Positions 31,665-43,208 of a DNA stretch of 64,000 bases are shown here, one piece after another; positions within the stretch are counted from its first letter, which is position 1, and every line of letters begins with the position of its first letter. The stretch covers positions 579,602,471 through 579,666,470 of the forward strand of contig NC_053390.1 of the NCBI RefSeq assembly GCF_905171765.1, read 5' to 3'. This DNA comes from Bufo bufo (taxonomy: Eukaryota > Chordata > Amphibia > Anura > Bufonidae). Both the position numbers and the translations under genes were made by a program. Below the pieces are notes generated by a model. The model did not search any database, had not been told where the DNA came from, and saw only the letters and a list, made by a program, of their open reading frames with translations.

Positions 31665-32990
31665 CCCATGTGGCCGCTTTCCTGCCTATTCCTCGGCTCT
31701 GTACACTTCAGTGTCTGTGCAAATAGAAGCAGCAAAAAATCCTGTATCTCTCTGCACAGGTGGACGGCTTTTTTTTATCTCATATTTTGCCTGGTTATAC
31801 TATACTTTGTTATGCAGTTGGTCTGCACTACACCGCTTTCAGTGTTTTGTTTTTTAATTGCTTTTAGTCCTTTGTCTTTCTTTTTCATATATTTGATTGT
31901 ACAATGAATAATCATATTTATTGTACAATCACAATAAAATTGAGTTTTTTTTCTGCGTGCCATTGTTCACCATACTAATGCGGTGCTGGGAGTTGGCCCC
32001 CAGCCGATCTGATATTGATAAGCTGTAGGTCATCAATATAACAATAGCAGATCTATTACAAAAGCGGACAACCCCTTTAAACATTAGCAGCTAGGGACTG
32101 GGGAGAACATGACAAACATACCTTTTGTCAATCTTTTATTACCAGGAGTATTTTGAATATGATGTTTTATTCTGCCAGAGTATACTCTAGGAAATGCCCA
32201 AGAGGTGGAGATTCACCATGAATTGCTCTCTGCCTTGAGCTGATTCACAACCTGTCTGTCATGAACTCACTTGGCGGTACTCCCATGGCAGGTCCCGTCA
32301 CTCAATGGCGGCAATGTTGGCATCGTTCTGTTGCCATCACAGCAAGCCCCACTGGCATGGGAGCTGCTCGGCCTACCAGGGAGCATAGGTGTCGGACCAG
32401 TTAGGCGTGGCTCCAGCATCTCATGCTCTCTGAAAGAGGGAGATTTAAACAGGCAACTGCAGGCAACAAGTGCCTGTGATTGGTTTTCTAAGGCTCACTA
32501 GTGTGTATTGTATTGCTATTTGGATACCTGATTCCCTGACTGTCGGATTGTCCCTCACCTTACTCCTGGCTGCTGATTATTTCTTGACATGATCTCCTGA
32601 CTCTGACCGCATCTGGTATTTGACTCTGTTTTTGTATTTTGTCTTGGTTCTGACTTATCTCTCTGGTTTGGACTCTGGCCTGATTTGACTTTGCTTTTGG
32701 ATTCTGATCCATTCCTGGTTTTCGATTCTGATCCAGTCCTGGTTTTGGTCTGTCATTTTGTTTATTATTTTTTCCATTTGTAATTTCCTGGTAGGACCCA
32801 GCACCTCGTCAGGAAGGTATGTACTGTCGCCCAGTTGTGGGCTGAATGCTTTAGGATGGATCTTGCAAGTAGATAGGGACAGTGGTGCGGGTGAGTTCAG
32901 GGCTTCACCATTCCTCTGTAGGACAGTTGTAGTGATGTCCTGGTTGGATGCCACAGCTGTCACTCAGAGGAGAGGGGCTTCTAATGCTGC
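31665..32990. other. Intergenic; one repeat fragment and one pyrimidine-rich block
   Basis: 31990-32090 ends CGGACAACCCCTTTAAAC, a T2-type right end with the 'gatctgatattgataa' core. 32240-32980 looks like a dispersed repeat of unknown class: it starts near 'tgtcatgaactcacttggcgg', has runs of 'attctgatccattcctgg', and stops at the TTAA of the next element. No coding evidence. Confidence 0.4.
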
Positions 32991-32994
32991 TTAA

Positions 32995-35093
32995 AGGGAG
33001 CGTGTCAACACAAAATGCAGTGCTATCTGCAGAGCAGTTACAGAGTGGGAGAAGCTGAGCAGATTGGTATATTGAGTGAAATTTTTTTGTAAATTATACA
33101 TTTAAATCTCTGCTCTTTTTTACTTCAGTAGTGTTTGGTGTTATCACTGATTAATGCCATTCTTTGTGTAAGTATGTATACAGAGATAGCAGTCAGTCAC
33201 TGATAGCTGTACACAGGGGAGATGTTATCAGTGATAGATGGCATTCTTTGTGTTTGTGTGTATATATAGATATCTGTCAGTCACTGATTGTTGTACACGG
33301 GGGAGAGGTTATTGGTCATTGATAGCATTCTCTGTGTAAGTGTGTATACATAGATAGTTGTCAGTCACCGATAGTTGTACATGGGGAGATGTTATCAATG
33401 ATTGATAACATTCTTTGTGTAAGTGTGTATACATAGTTAGCTATCAGTCACTGATAGCTGTACACAGGGGAGGTGTTATCATGGATTGATAGCATTCTCA
33501 GTGTAGGTGTGTATACAGAGATAGTTGTCAGTCACTGATAGCTGTACACAGTGGAGGGGTTATCAGGGATTGATATCATTCTTTGTGTAGGTGTGTATAC
33601 AGAGATAGTTGTCAGTCACTAATAGCTGTACACAGGGGAGGTGTTATCAGGGATTGATAGCATTCTCTGTGTAGGTGTGTATACAGAGATAGCTCTCAGT
33701 CGCTGATAGCTGTACACAGGGGAGGTGTTATCAGGGATTGATAGAATTCTCTGTGTAGGTGTGTATACAGAGATAGTTGTCAGTCACTGATAGCTGTACA
33801 CAGTGGAGGTGTTATCAGGGATTGATATCATTCTCTGTGTAGGTGTGTATACAGAGATAGTTGTCAGTCACTAATAGCTGTACACAGGGGAGGTGTTATC
33901 AGGGATTGATAGCATTCTCTGTGTAGGTGTGTATACATAGCTCTCAGTCGCTGATAGCTGTACACAGGGGAGGTGTTATCAGGGATTGATAGCATTTTCT
34001 GTGTAGGTGTGTATACAGAGATAGTTGTCAGTCACTGATAGCTGTACACAGGGGAGGTGTTATCAGGGATTGATAGCATTCTCTGTGTAGATGTGTATAC
34101 AGAGATAGCTGTCAGTCACTGATACAGGGGAGGTGTTATCAGGGATTGATATCATTCTCAGTGTAGGTGTGTATACAGAGATAGTTGTCAGTCACTAATA
34201 GCTGTACACAGGGGAGGTGTTATCAGGGATTGATAGCATTCTCTGTGTAGGTGTGTATACATAGCTCTCAGTCGCTGATAGCTGTACACAGGGGAGGTGT
34301 TATCAGGGATTGATAGAATTCTCTGTGTAGGTGTGTATACAGAGATAGTTGTCAGTCACTGATAGCTGTACACAGTGGAGGTGTTATCAGGGATTGATAG
34401 CATTTTCTGTGTAGGTGTGCATACAGAGATAGTTGTCAGTCACTGATAGCTGTACACAGGGGAGGTGTTATCAGGGATTGATAGCATTTTCTGTGTAGGT
34501 GTGTATACAGAGATAGCTGTCAGTCGCTGATAGCTGTACACAGGGGAGGTGTTATCAGGGATTGATAGCATTTTCTGTGTAGGTGTGTATACAGAGATAG
34601 TTGTCAGTCACTGATAGCTGTACACAGTGGAGGTGTTATCAGGGATTGATAGCATTCTCTGTGTAGGTGTGTATACAGAGATAGCTGTCAGTCGCTGATA
34701 GCTGTACACAGGGGAGGTGTTATCAGGGATTGATAGCATTTTCTGTGTAGGTGTGTATACAGAGATAGTTGTCAGTCACTGATAGCTGTACACAGGGGAG
34801 GTGTTATCAGGGATTGATAGCATTCTCTGTGTAGGTGTGTATACATAGATAGCTTTCAGTCACTGATAGCTGTACACAGGGGAGGTGTTATCAGGGATTG
34901 ATATCATTCTCTGTGTAGGTGTGTATACATAGATAGCTTTCAGTCACTGATAGCTGTACACAGGGGAGGTGTTATCAGGGATTGATATCATTCTCTGTGT
35001 AGGTGTGTATACAGAGATAGTTGTCAGCCACTGATAGTTGTGCACAAGGCAGACTTATGAGTGACTGACTAGCTAGAGAGAACAAGATTCCCT
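32995..35093. mobile_element. T2-type element filled with an 84-bp array
   Basis: Left end AGGGAGCGTGTCAACAC after TTAA (32991-32994); right end GAGAACAAGATTCCCT before TTAA (35094-35097). The left 170 bp contain 'cagagtgggagaagctgagcag', shared with the element at 26232-26575. Nearly all the rest is the minisatellite described next. Confidence 0.7.
33170..35040. repeat. 84-bp minisatellite, about 22 copies
   Basis: Unit: CTGTACACAGGGGAGGTGTT, ATCAGGGATTGATAGCATTC, TCTGTGTAGGTGTGTATACA, GAGATAGTTGTCAGTCACTG, ATAG. Copies at the left edge are more diverged than those in the middle, and some units have 12-17 bp deletions ('tacatagctctcagtcgc'). The unit matches a single-copy segment of the related MITE at 26.3-26.4 kb. 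Confidence 0.85.
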
Positions 35094-35097
35094 TTAA

Positions 35098-36291
35098 AAC
35101 TCTGTCATCTCCCCACGTAGCTCGATGTATACACAAATACATATGTTCATTGTAATGCGTCGAGAGGCTGCAGTTGTAGCCTGATATTCAAAATGACATT
35201 TTCTTTGGTTTAGTACAAGCATATTTTGTTAGAATTTTTCACCTTGATATGAGATTTGTAGACAGTCTGCTGACCTTGGACTAGATAAGATACAGTGTGG
35301 AGATGACATTTCTCATCTCTTAGAATTAACCTTTGTAGTTTCACTTTTGCTCTTCCTGACACAACACAAGAATCTAGGTTACAATAAGTAACCTGCATCA
35401 TGGTAAGAGGAGCTCACAGCAGTATGCAGTAATTGTATAAACTCCTGTCAGATACTTCGCATGATGTCATTGTGCCAAGTAGTTGTAGTAGATGTAGGAG
35501 AAAGTTTGGTCCCCTTCACTGCCAAAGGATGCTGATGATCCGAAATAATTATAATGACCTGGAGGTATGCAGTGCGGGCAGAAAACCACAGGATGCCAAC
35601 TCCTACGGGCACTGATGTCAGCATTGGATATCGATAATCTTGCCCACCTATCACTTTTTCTAGGGGGAACAAAAGACAGGTGGTTAAAAGAAGCAGTCTG
35701 GTTCACTTAGCAACACACATTAACTGGGGGGAGGAAACCACAGCGTTGAAATGAGTTGAGTAACATTATTTCACATGAAGGTGACCAGCGTAGGAGTGAC
35801 AACTAAAATAGAGTATGTACAGTTTTAGCAGAAGTTAGAGAAAATAAGCAATAAAAGGCGAAAGTTTGCACAAAATATACAATATCTACTCTGAACGGAG
35901 ACATGCAGAGGCGGAGATTTAATATATAACTGGCTTAAGTTTAGACAGATTAAATGAGACAGAATATGTAGCAAATTTATTGTGTGATCAATGTCATGAT
36001 AGACTTCTTAGGTAAGTTTTTGTTCCTTTTGTCACCCTTTGGCTGGCATGCTTACCACCAGTATTTTGTGCCTAAAATAATAGCGCACATCATTAATAAA
36101 TCTCCTCTTCATCACCTCCCTTTTTCTAGACGTTTTTCAAAATTGTCTAGCGAGGTGTAAAAAGTCTCGAAAGCATATAATACTGTAGAAGAAACTTAGA
36201 AAAATGACGTCAGAAAAAGAACACCTGGTCCATCTTGTCTGCCTTTATATTATTTCTTTGTAAGTTTTTATCTTGGGATAGACGTGTGTTT
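35098..36291. other. Intergenic, nothing assigned
   Basis: About 1.2 kb of apparently unique DNA. Two overlapping minus-strand frames at 35448-35706 have no recognisable similarity. No splice-site pair was convincing. Confidence 0.35.
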
Positions 36292-36299
36292 ATCCCAGG

Positions 36300-37452
36300 T
36301 AGGGTTGTTTTGGGTATCGAACTTTCGATACCCAGTCAATACTTTTGTCCCGGTATCGATACGATACCAGGATTTGTCTTTTATTGATACTAGGGTGTGC
36401 TACTGCACAGCCCAGTATCAGAGAACATGAGCGTGCTGCTCTCAGCGCGGCCATGTTCCCTCAGTAGCACGGGGAGAAGGAGGCAGTCTCTCCCTCCGCT
36501 CTGTGCTGCCGCTGCCTCCAATGGGAGCGCAGAGGGGAGGAGGAGGGCTGTGGCCACTGCGCCACCAATGATAACTAACGTTTAATACATTACAAATACG
36601 CCCTGTCAGAGGTCGGGTGCCGGCAATGTGTTTCTGACGCCGGCTGTATTTGTACATTAAACGTCAATTATAATTGGTGGTGCATTGCGCCCTCCTCCCC
36701 CCGTCCCCATTATTAAAAACATTGGTGGCGCAGTGTGCCCTCCCCCCACCTCCACAGTATTAAAATCATTGGTGGCAGTGGCCACAGAGTCTCCTCACCT
36801 CCTCTCATTGGTGGCAGTGGCAGTTGTGATCGGAGCCCCAGCAGTGTAACCCTGGGGCTCCGATCGGTTACCATGGCAGCCAGGACGCTACTAAAGGCCT
36901 GGCTGCCATGGTCCATTTCCTGCTGCTGTGTGCACAGAGCACAGGGCAGCAGGGACAGTGTAAGAGATCTATTAGGGTAAATAGAACAAGGGATTAAAAG
37001 ATCCCAGGTTCTACCCCTAAGGGGGAAATAGTTATTAAATAATAAACTGTAAAAAAAAAAAGAAAAAGTAAAATAAAAATACACCAAAATAGTTTAAATC
37101 ACACCCTTTCCCAATTTTACATATAAAATATATAAACAATAAATAAATAAAATATTACGTATCGCCACGTCCGGTGTCCAAAATATAAAAAAATCTCTCT
37201 TGCGGTGAACACTGTAAAAGAAAAAAAAGAAAAACTGTGCGATTCGCCTTTTTTTTTTTAGTCACCTTGTGCCCCCAAAAAAATAGGATAGGACTGTTCT
37301 ATTATGAGCTGGACGTTCCATAAAATGCGGAATGCACGCAGCTTTTTTTGGCGTTTTAATTTTTTTCGCTTGGTATCCAAAGGTATCGAGTATCGCAATA
37401 CTTTTTTATGGTATCGAAACCGAATCAAAATTTTGGTATCGAAACAACCCTA
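36300..37452 (+). mobile_element. hAT-like non-autonomous element, 1153 bp, TSD ATCCCAGG
   Basis: Begins TAGGGTTGTTTTGGGTATCG and ends GGTATCGAAACAACCCTA. Exact 8-bp duplications ATCCCAGG flank it (36292-36299, 37453-37460). Same family as 21021-22404 and 45240-46259. Interior GC-rich with the 'gatcggagccccag' palindrome; no transposase. Confidence 0.85.
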
Positions 37453-37469
37453 ATCCCAGGCATGTTTAA

Positions 37470-38805
37470 AGGGTTATTCCCATCAACCGCTTTCATACTT
37501 AGGTCAACCAATATTAACCGGACAGAATAATATCAAAAACATCGGACCCCCAAGGAGTCATAATAATCACCCAAAAAAATGAATGAAACTAACTTACATA
37601 TGTATGAAGGTCCAAAAAACTTTATTGTAAGTATATATAAACATATAAACAATACATACATATATAATAAAACAGGCAGCACAAGGCGGGACACACAGAT
37701 GAGGAGCAGGACCCAAGGAGAGGCCGGGAGATCAGTGCACGAAAATAACAGGGAAAAAAGAATGCTAGCTGAAAGAGCATACCTCAGAGCCTCATAGCAG
37801 CAACGCCCCAAACAAAGTGCAAAGGAGGCGATTGTGGAGATTGAGGTTGAAATAAAAAGGACAAAGTATAAACATACCCTGAATGGTGCAAAGATCTCTC
37901 GGCCGACTCCTGACCCAACGCCGTTTCGCCAGTAGATCCCGGAAGAAGCCAGATCTACTGGCGAAACAGCGTTGGGTCAGGAGTCGGCCGAGAGATCTTT
38001 GCACCATTCAGGGTATGTTTATACTTGTCCTTTTTATTTCAACCTCAATCTCCACAATCGCCTCCTTTGCACTTTGTTTGGGGCGTTGCTACTATGAGGC
38101 TCTGAGGTATGCTCTTTCAGCTAGCATTCTTTTTTCCCTGTTATTTTCGTGCACTGATCTCCCGGCCTCTCCTTGGGTCCTGCTCCTCATTTGTGTGTCC
38201 CGCCTTGTGCTGCCTGTTTTATTATATATATATGTATGTATTGTTTATATGTTTATATATACTTACAATAAAGTTTTTTAGATCTTAATACATATGTAAG
38301 TTAGTTTCAATTATTTTTTTTGGTGATTTTCATACTTACCTGCGGCGAGCGCGACGTTCACTTCGTGGATTCCGCTGGGCAGGCTTAGTCAGTTTGATTG
38401 ACGTCTTCTCCCGGCCGGGCCGCGCGCTGTCTTCAACGCGCACGCCGCAGCGCATGCGCCATGGTAACTTGTTCCTGGCCTGTATAGTACAGAGGTGGCG
38501 TGCGCGTTCGCGGCTCTGTACTATACTGGCCGGGAACAAGTCATCATGGTGCATCCGCGGCGGCGTGCGCGTTCAGGACATTGCTCGGCCGGGAGAAAAT
38601 CTTCAGTCTTCTGCGCAAGCGCGGCCACAGGAGTCGACAGGCGAGAGGTGGCCGTAACCAGGGGAGACGAAAGACAACAATCAGGTAAGAGGGGACTTAT
38701 TTTCTCAAAAAGGGTGGGAATTGGGTAATAAAATGTATTTGCAAAAATGATCACTGTCAAATCATTAACAGATTTAACAGTGATCATTGTGATGGGAATA
38801 CCCCT
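37470..38805. mobile_element. T2-type element, 1336 bp, holding a long palindrome
   Basis: Ends AGGGTTATTCCCATC and GATGGGAATACCCCT are inverted repeats between TTAA sites (37466-37469, 38806-38809). A second palindrome (37563-38335) lies inside, and 38336-38700 is a CpG-rich foldback with 'ctgtatagtacagag'. Confidence 0.75.
37563..38335. repeat. Near-perfect 773-bp inverted repeat
   Basis: Two arms of roughly 370 bp with few differences, separated by 13 bases (37937-37949). The arms read 'aataaag' near their outer ends and GGCGAAACAGCGTTGGGTC at the centre. Similar frames on both strands (37533-37811 and 37883-38281) result from the symmetry. The fold GCCAG-ATCTA-CTGGC followed by GAAAC sits at the centre; see findings. 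It could be an inverted pair of Penelope-type terminal repeats. Confidence 0.8.
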
Positions 38806-38819
38806 TTAACTTCACTTAC

Positions 38820-39905
38820 TGTAGATTTCCCAACCACAACTACTGGAGGTTTGTTTCAAGCTTCAACCACTCTTTCAGTAAAATAATATTTCCTGACATT
38901 GCTCCTGATCTTACCCCCAGCTAATTTCATATTGTGCCCCCCTTGTTCTTGTGTTTAGCTTCTTATTGAGAACACTTCCCTCCTGAACCTTATTTAAGCC
39001 TTTAACATATTTAAAGGTTTCAATCATGTCTCTCCTTTTCCTTTTTCCCCCCTCAAAGCTATACAGATTCAGTTCTTTATGTCTCTTTTATGCTTAGGAC
39101 CCTCCACCATTTGTGTAGCCTGTCTGCACCCGTTCCATTTTATGTATGTCTTTTTGTAGGTGGGGTCCCCAGAACTGGACACAGTATTCCAGATGTGGTC
39201 TCACTAGTGCTCTATGCAGTAGGATCACAAAGTCTTTCCACCTCTAGCTATACAGCCAAGCATCCTACTTGCTTTCCCAGCTGCCTGTCCACCCTGTGCC
39301 GTCATTCAGCTGTTTGAAATCAGGACGCCTAACTCTTCTCTAACACAGAGCTGCCAATATGATACTGAAAATGAGGGTTCCTTCTCCCCAAGTGCATTAT
39401 TTTACATTTGGAAACATTGAACTGCAGTTTCCATTGTTTGGACCATTTATCTAGTGAGGATAATTTTTTTTCCATGTTACAAACCCCTTCAGGAATATCA
39501 ACCCTGTTACACACTTTTGTGTCATAGTCAAACAGGCAAACTTACCTACCACACTTTCTCCTGTGTCACCTACAAAAATATTAAAAAGAATAGAACCCAG
39601 GAGGAATCCTTGAGGTACACCACTTGTGACTCGTCTCTCCTTAGAATGTACACCATTAACAGCAACAATATCTATCCAACAGCCAACTGCAGATCCACTG
39701 AACTATCCAGGGATTAAGTCCAATGCTAATAATTTATCTATCAGCTCATTATGTGGCGCTGTAGCAAAGGCTTTGCTAAAATCCAAGTAGGCCATATTCA
39801 CGGCACCTCCTTCATCCAACACTTTTGTGACATAGTCAAAGAAATCAATAAGATTAGTTTGACATGATCGGCCAGAAGTAAATCCATGCTATTTTGGGTC
39901 CAATA
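38820..39905 (-). pseudogene. CR1-like LINE ORF2 fragment, broken
   Basis: Read on the minus strand, this holds reverse-transcriptase signatures of a CR1/L2-type retrotransposon: a 'FAKAFDTVPHN'-like segment (about 39740-39780), a SGVPQG-like turn (about 39615), then a frame with [20 protein letters not shown] (39329-39514), and a tail resembling RDMIETFKYVKGLNKVQEGS (about 38960-39030). Stops and frameshifts separate the blocks, and the catalytic YADD is degenerate, so it is inactive. The 5' part of ORF2 and ORF1 are absent. The 3' tail stops next to the TTAA of the T2-type element. It is typical of 5'-truncated LINE copies. Confidence 0.8.
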
Positions 39906-40440
39906 GGTTGTTGGTTTTTAGGTGGTCAGTTATCTTCTATTTTAGGAGTGTTTCCATTATTTTTACTACTACAGATGTCAAGCTCACCAAACTGGTGCCC
40001 AAACTGAAGTGTATGCCATTTAGTTTTTCTTTTGGTGCCTTTTGCTTGGTAAATCCCCCTCGAATATTGATAGCAAAGACGAGAGTAGAGAATAAACAGC
40101 ATATACAGAACAAACAATATAAGGGCTGAAATATAAGGAAGCCAAGTGCCTTAGGGAAAACAACAAATGGGCTTCTCACTAGTCACACAGACTCAGTGGA
40201 GGACATTTACTAAGCATGTTGTGCCAGAATTATGGCCTAAAATGCACCAAAAAGAATGGTGTTTTGATTTGCGCGAAATATGTCAACTGTTTTCTTCAGA
40301 ATTTTCACCATAAAGAACTTTGACCGTCACGCCAGAAACAAGTTATAAATGTCAGAGTGGATGAGGCTATCAAATTGGCGCATATTCGCCTCATTTATCA
40401 ACCTCTTAAAGGCAGAAATGGCTCAAATTGTTGCAGACAA
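39906..40440. other. Intergenic, possibly more LINE remnant
   Basis: No clear protein similarity read on either strand. About 40200-40270 ('gaggacatttactaagcatg') resembles the 'gagatttat' ends of other foldbacks but has no partner. Confidence 0.35.
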
Positions 40441-40443
40441 TTA

Positions 40444-41229
40444 CCGTATTTTTCGCCCTATAAGATGCACTGGCCTATAAGACGCACCTAGGTTTTAGAG
40501 GGGGACAATAAGAAAAAAATATTTTTCATTAGAACTCAGGTCAGACCACTAATCAGACCCCCAATGTTAATCAGACCCCAACAAGACCTCAGATCAGACC
40601 CCCAATCAAACCTCAGATAAGAGCCTCATGCCTCTCATCAGTCCCCAGCAGTCTCATATCAGCCCCCAGCAGTTCCCATTGCCCCACATCAGCCCCCAGT
40701 AGCCCAATATTGCCTCAGCATCTCCATATTGCCCCAGATCAGCCCTCAGCATCTCCATATTGCCCCCATATCAGCCTACAGCATCTCCATATTGCCCCCA
40801 GCATCTCTATATTGGCCCCATATCAGCCTCCAGCATGTCCATATTGCCCCTGGCATGTCCATATTGCCCCCATATCAGTTTCCAGCATGTCCATGTTGCC
40901 CCCATATCAGCCTCCAGCATGTCCATATTACCCACATATCAGCCTCCAGCATGTCCATATTGCCCCCATATTAGCCTCCAGCATGTCCATGTTGCCCCCA
41001 TATCAGCCTCCAGCATCTCCATGTTGCCCCCATATCAGCCTCCAGCATCTCCATATTGCCCCCATATCAGCCTCCAGCATGTCCATATTGTCCCCATCAT
41101 CTCCATATTGCCCCTAGCGCCTCATGTTTTATAAAAGCCGCTCCTCACCGCCATAATGGAAGCGCTTCATTTGTATTTTCCCTCCACTTTTAGGAAAGAA
41201 AAATGCGTTTTATGGGGCGAAAAATATGG
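40444..41229. mobile_element. TA-flanked element (CCGTATTTTTCG ends) with a 32-bp array
   Basis: Left end CCGTATTTTTCGCCCTATAA and right end TTATGGGGCGAAAAATATGG are inverted repeats, each next to TA (40442-40443, 41230-41231). The interior begins with degenerate 'atcagacccc' repeats, then the 32-bp array. No transposase. TA flanks would fit a Tc1/mariner-type mover; this is inference. Confidence 0.6.
40710..41115. repeat. 32-bp minisatellite, about 12 copies
   Basis: Unit CAGCATCTCCATATTGCCCC followed by CATATCAGCCTC, with CATGTCC variants. A unit of 32 bp without stops keeps all three forward frames open, which gives long proline-rich frames (40710-41134) that are not genes. Confidence 0.8.
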
Positions 41230-41984
41230 TAAGCCAGCTTATGTTGGTGGTGTTTTGTGTAAAAAGTCGCATTTATGGGATAAAGATGCGTCTTTTTGTC
41301 AAAAAGTCGCATTTATAAAAAGAAAATCAACTCGTAGGAAGAAGTGATAGGTAAATATTAAAACGGGACACATTTATTTTTATCTAATACAAATGAGCTA
41401 AACAGCAGGGTTTTGTCAGTAAATTGATATTCAGCAAAACGTCCCGAGTTTGAGACAAAAGTTGCAACTTACTGCAGGAAATGTTGCAAATATGCTTCAA
41501 AAGTCGCAAATATGTCTCGAAAGTCACAAGTGCCATCTGGCAGGGTTGGCTGAAATGGCGCATTTCAGTTTAAAAAAGTCACATTTTAGTTCTATTGGCG
41601 TTAAAATGTTGCAAATTGAAAGAAATAGGCGGATAATCAAGTTTATATTTTAAAAAGTCACATTTTAAAAGTGGCGTGTGCCCTTTTATATACAGTTCAG
41701 TCCATATATATATTTGGACAGACATTTTTTCTGATTTTTGTTCTGTACATTACCACAATGGATTTTGAACAAAACTATTCAGATGCAGTTGAAGTTCAGA
41801 CTTTCAGATTTAATTCAGTGGTTTTAACAAACTGATTGCATAAAAATGTGAGGAACTAAAGATTTTTTTAAACTCAATCCCTTCATTTCAGGGGCTCAAA
41901 AGTAATTGGACAAATTAAATAATTGTAAATAAAATGTTAATTTCTAATACTTGGTTGAAAACCCTTTATTGGCAATGACTGCCT

Positions 41985-43208
41985 GAAGTCTTAAACTCAT
42001 GGACATCACCAGACGCTGTGTTTCCTCCTTTTTAATGCTCTGCCAGGCCTTTACTGCAACTGTTTGTGGGTCTTTCTGTCTGAAATGTAGTCTTTAGCAA
42101 GTGAAATGCATGCTCTATTGGGTTCAGATCAGGTGACCGACTTGGCCATTCAAGAATATTCCACTTCTGTGCTAAAATAAACTCCTAGGTTGCTTTGGCT
42201 TTATGTTTTGGGTCATTGTCCATCTGTATTATGAAACGCGACCAATCAGTTTGGCTGGATCTGAGCTAGGGATCGACCGATATTGATTTTTTAGGGCCGA
42301 TACCGATAATTTGTGAACTTTAAGGCCGATAGCCGATAATTTATACCGATATTCTGGGAATTTTTATTTAAAAAAAAAAAAAAATTCCTACACAAATCTG
42401 CTGAAAATTAATATTTATTGTTAACGTGTGTATTTTTTTTTTGTAAATCTTTCTTTCATTTATACTTAATATTTTTGTGTTTAATTCATATACAGGAGGC
42501 GGGAGCTGGCTGCAGAAACCTATAATCGGTCGATCCCTAATCTGAGCACACAGTATGTTTCCTGAAAACCCCAGAATTCATCCTGCTGCTTCTGTCTTGT
42601 GTCACATAATCAATAAACACTAGGGACCCAGTGCCACTGGCAGCCATGCATGCCCAAGCCATCACACTGCCTCCGCCGTGTTTTATAGATGATGTGGTAT
42701 GCTTTTAGATCATGAGCTGTACCATGCCTTCACCATATCTTTCTCTTTCCATCATTCTAGTAGAGGTTGATCTTGGTTTCATCTGTCCAAAGAATGTTTA
42801 CCCAAAAGTGTTTCTGTTTTTTTAAGATGTTTTTTTTTAGCAAAGTCCAATCTAGCCTTCTTATTCTTGAGGCTTATGTGTGGCTTGCACCGTGCAGTGA
42901 ACCCTCTGAATTTACTTTCATGCAGTCTTCTATTTATGGTAGATTTGGATATTGATACGCCTGTATCCTGGAGAGTGTTGTTCACTTGGCTGTTGTAAAG
43001 GGGTTTCTCTTCACCATGGTAATTTTTCTGTGATCATCCACCACTGTTGTCTTGCGTGGGTGTCCAGGTCTTTTTGCATTGTTGAGGTCACCAGTGCTTT
43101 TTTCTCAGGATGTACCAAACTGTAGATTTTGCCACTCCTAGTGGTGTAGCAATTTCTCGGATGGGTTTTTTCTGTTTTCACAGATAAAGGATGGCTTGTT
43201 TTACCTGC
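41985..43208 (-). pseudogene. Tc1-like transposase, broken and interrupted
   Basis: The minus-strand start MQVKQAILYL (43208) is soon stopped. Another frame continues with IREIATPLGVAKSTVWYIL (helix-turn-helix), then 42779-42985 with SISKSTINRRLHESKFRGFT, the second paired-like helix-turn-helix domain. Further on, around 42110-42150, a frame reads SPDLNPIEHAFHLLK, which holds the third acidic residue of the DDE triad. Frameshifts and stops separate these blocks, and a 273-bp hAT-type insertion splits the catalytic core. It is therefore inactive. Intact family members are about 340 residues, and the order of domains is as expected. Confidence 0.85.
42267..42539. mobile_element. hAT-type MITE, 273 bp, TSD ATCTGAGC
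   Basis: Inverted ends TAGGGATCGACCGATATTG and ATAATCGGTCGATCCCTA, flanked by exact 8-bp ATCTGAGC (42259-42266, 42540-42547). Inserted in the Tc1-like element, hence younger than it. The ends start TAGGG like the longer hAT-like family here but differ beyond that. Confidence 0.9.

Noticed and set aside
33170..35040. CRISPR-like array
   Set aside because: There are no unique spacers: repeats are contiguous 84-bp units. The genome is vertebrate with spliced genes.
37533..38281. Paired membrane-protein-like frames on opposite strands
   Set aside because: They are the two arms of one palindrome and encode the same hydrophobic stretch by symmetry.
40710..41134. Proline-rich protein of up to 135 residues
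   Set aside because: A 32-bp repeat without stops in any frame gives three overlapping long frames. No splice sites or start context.
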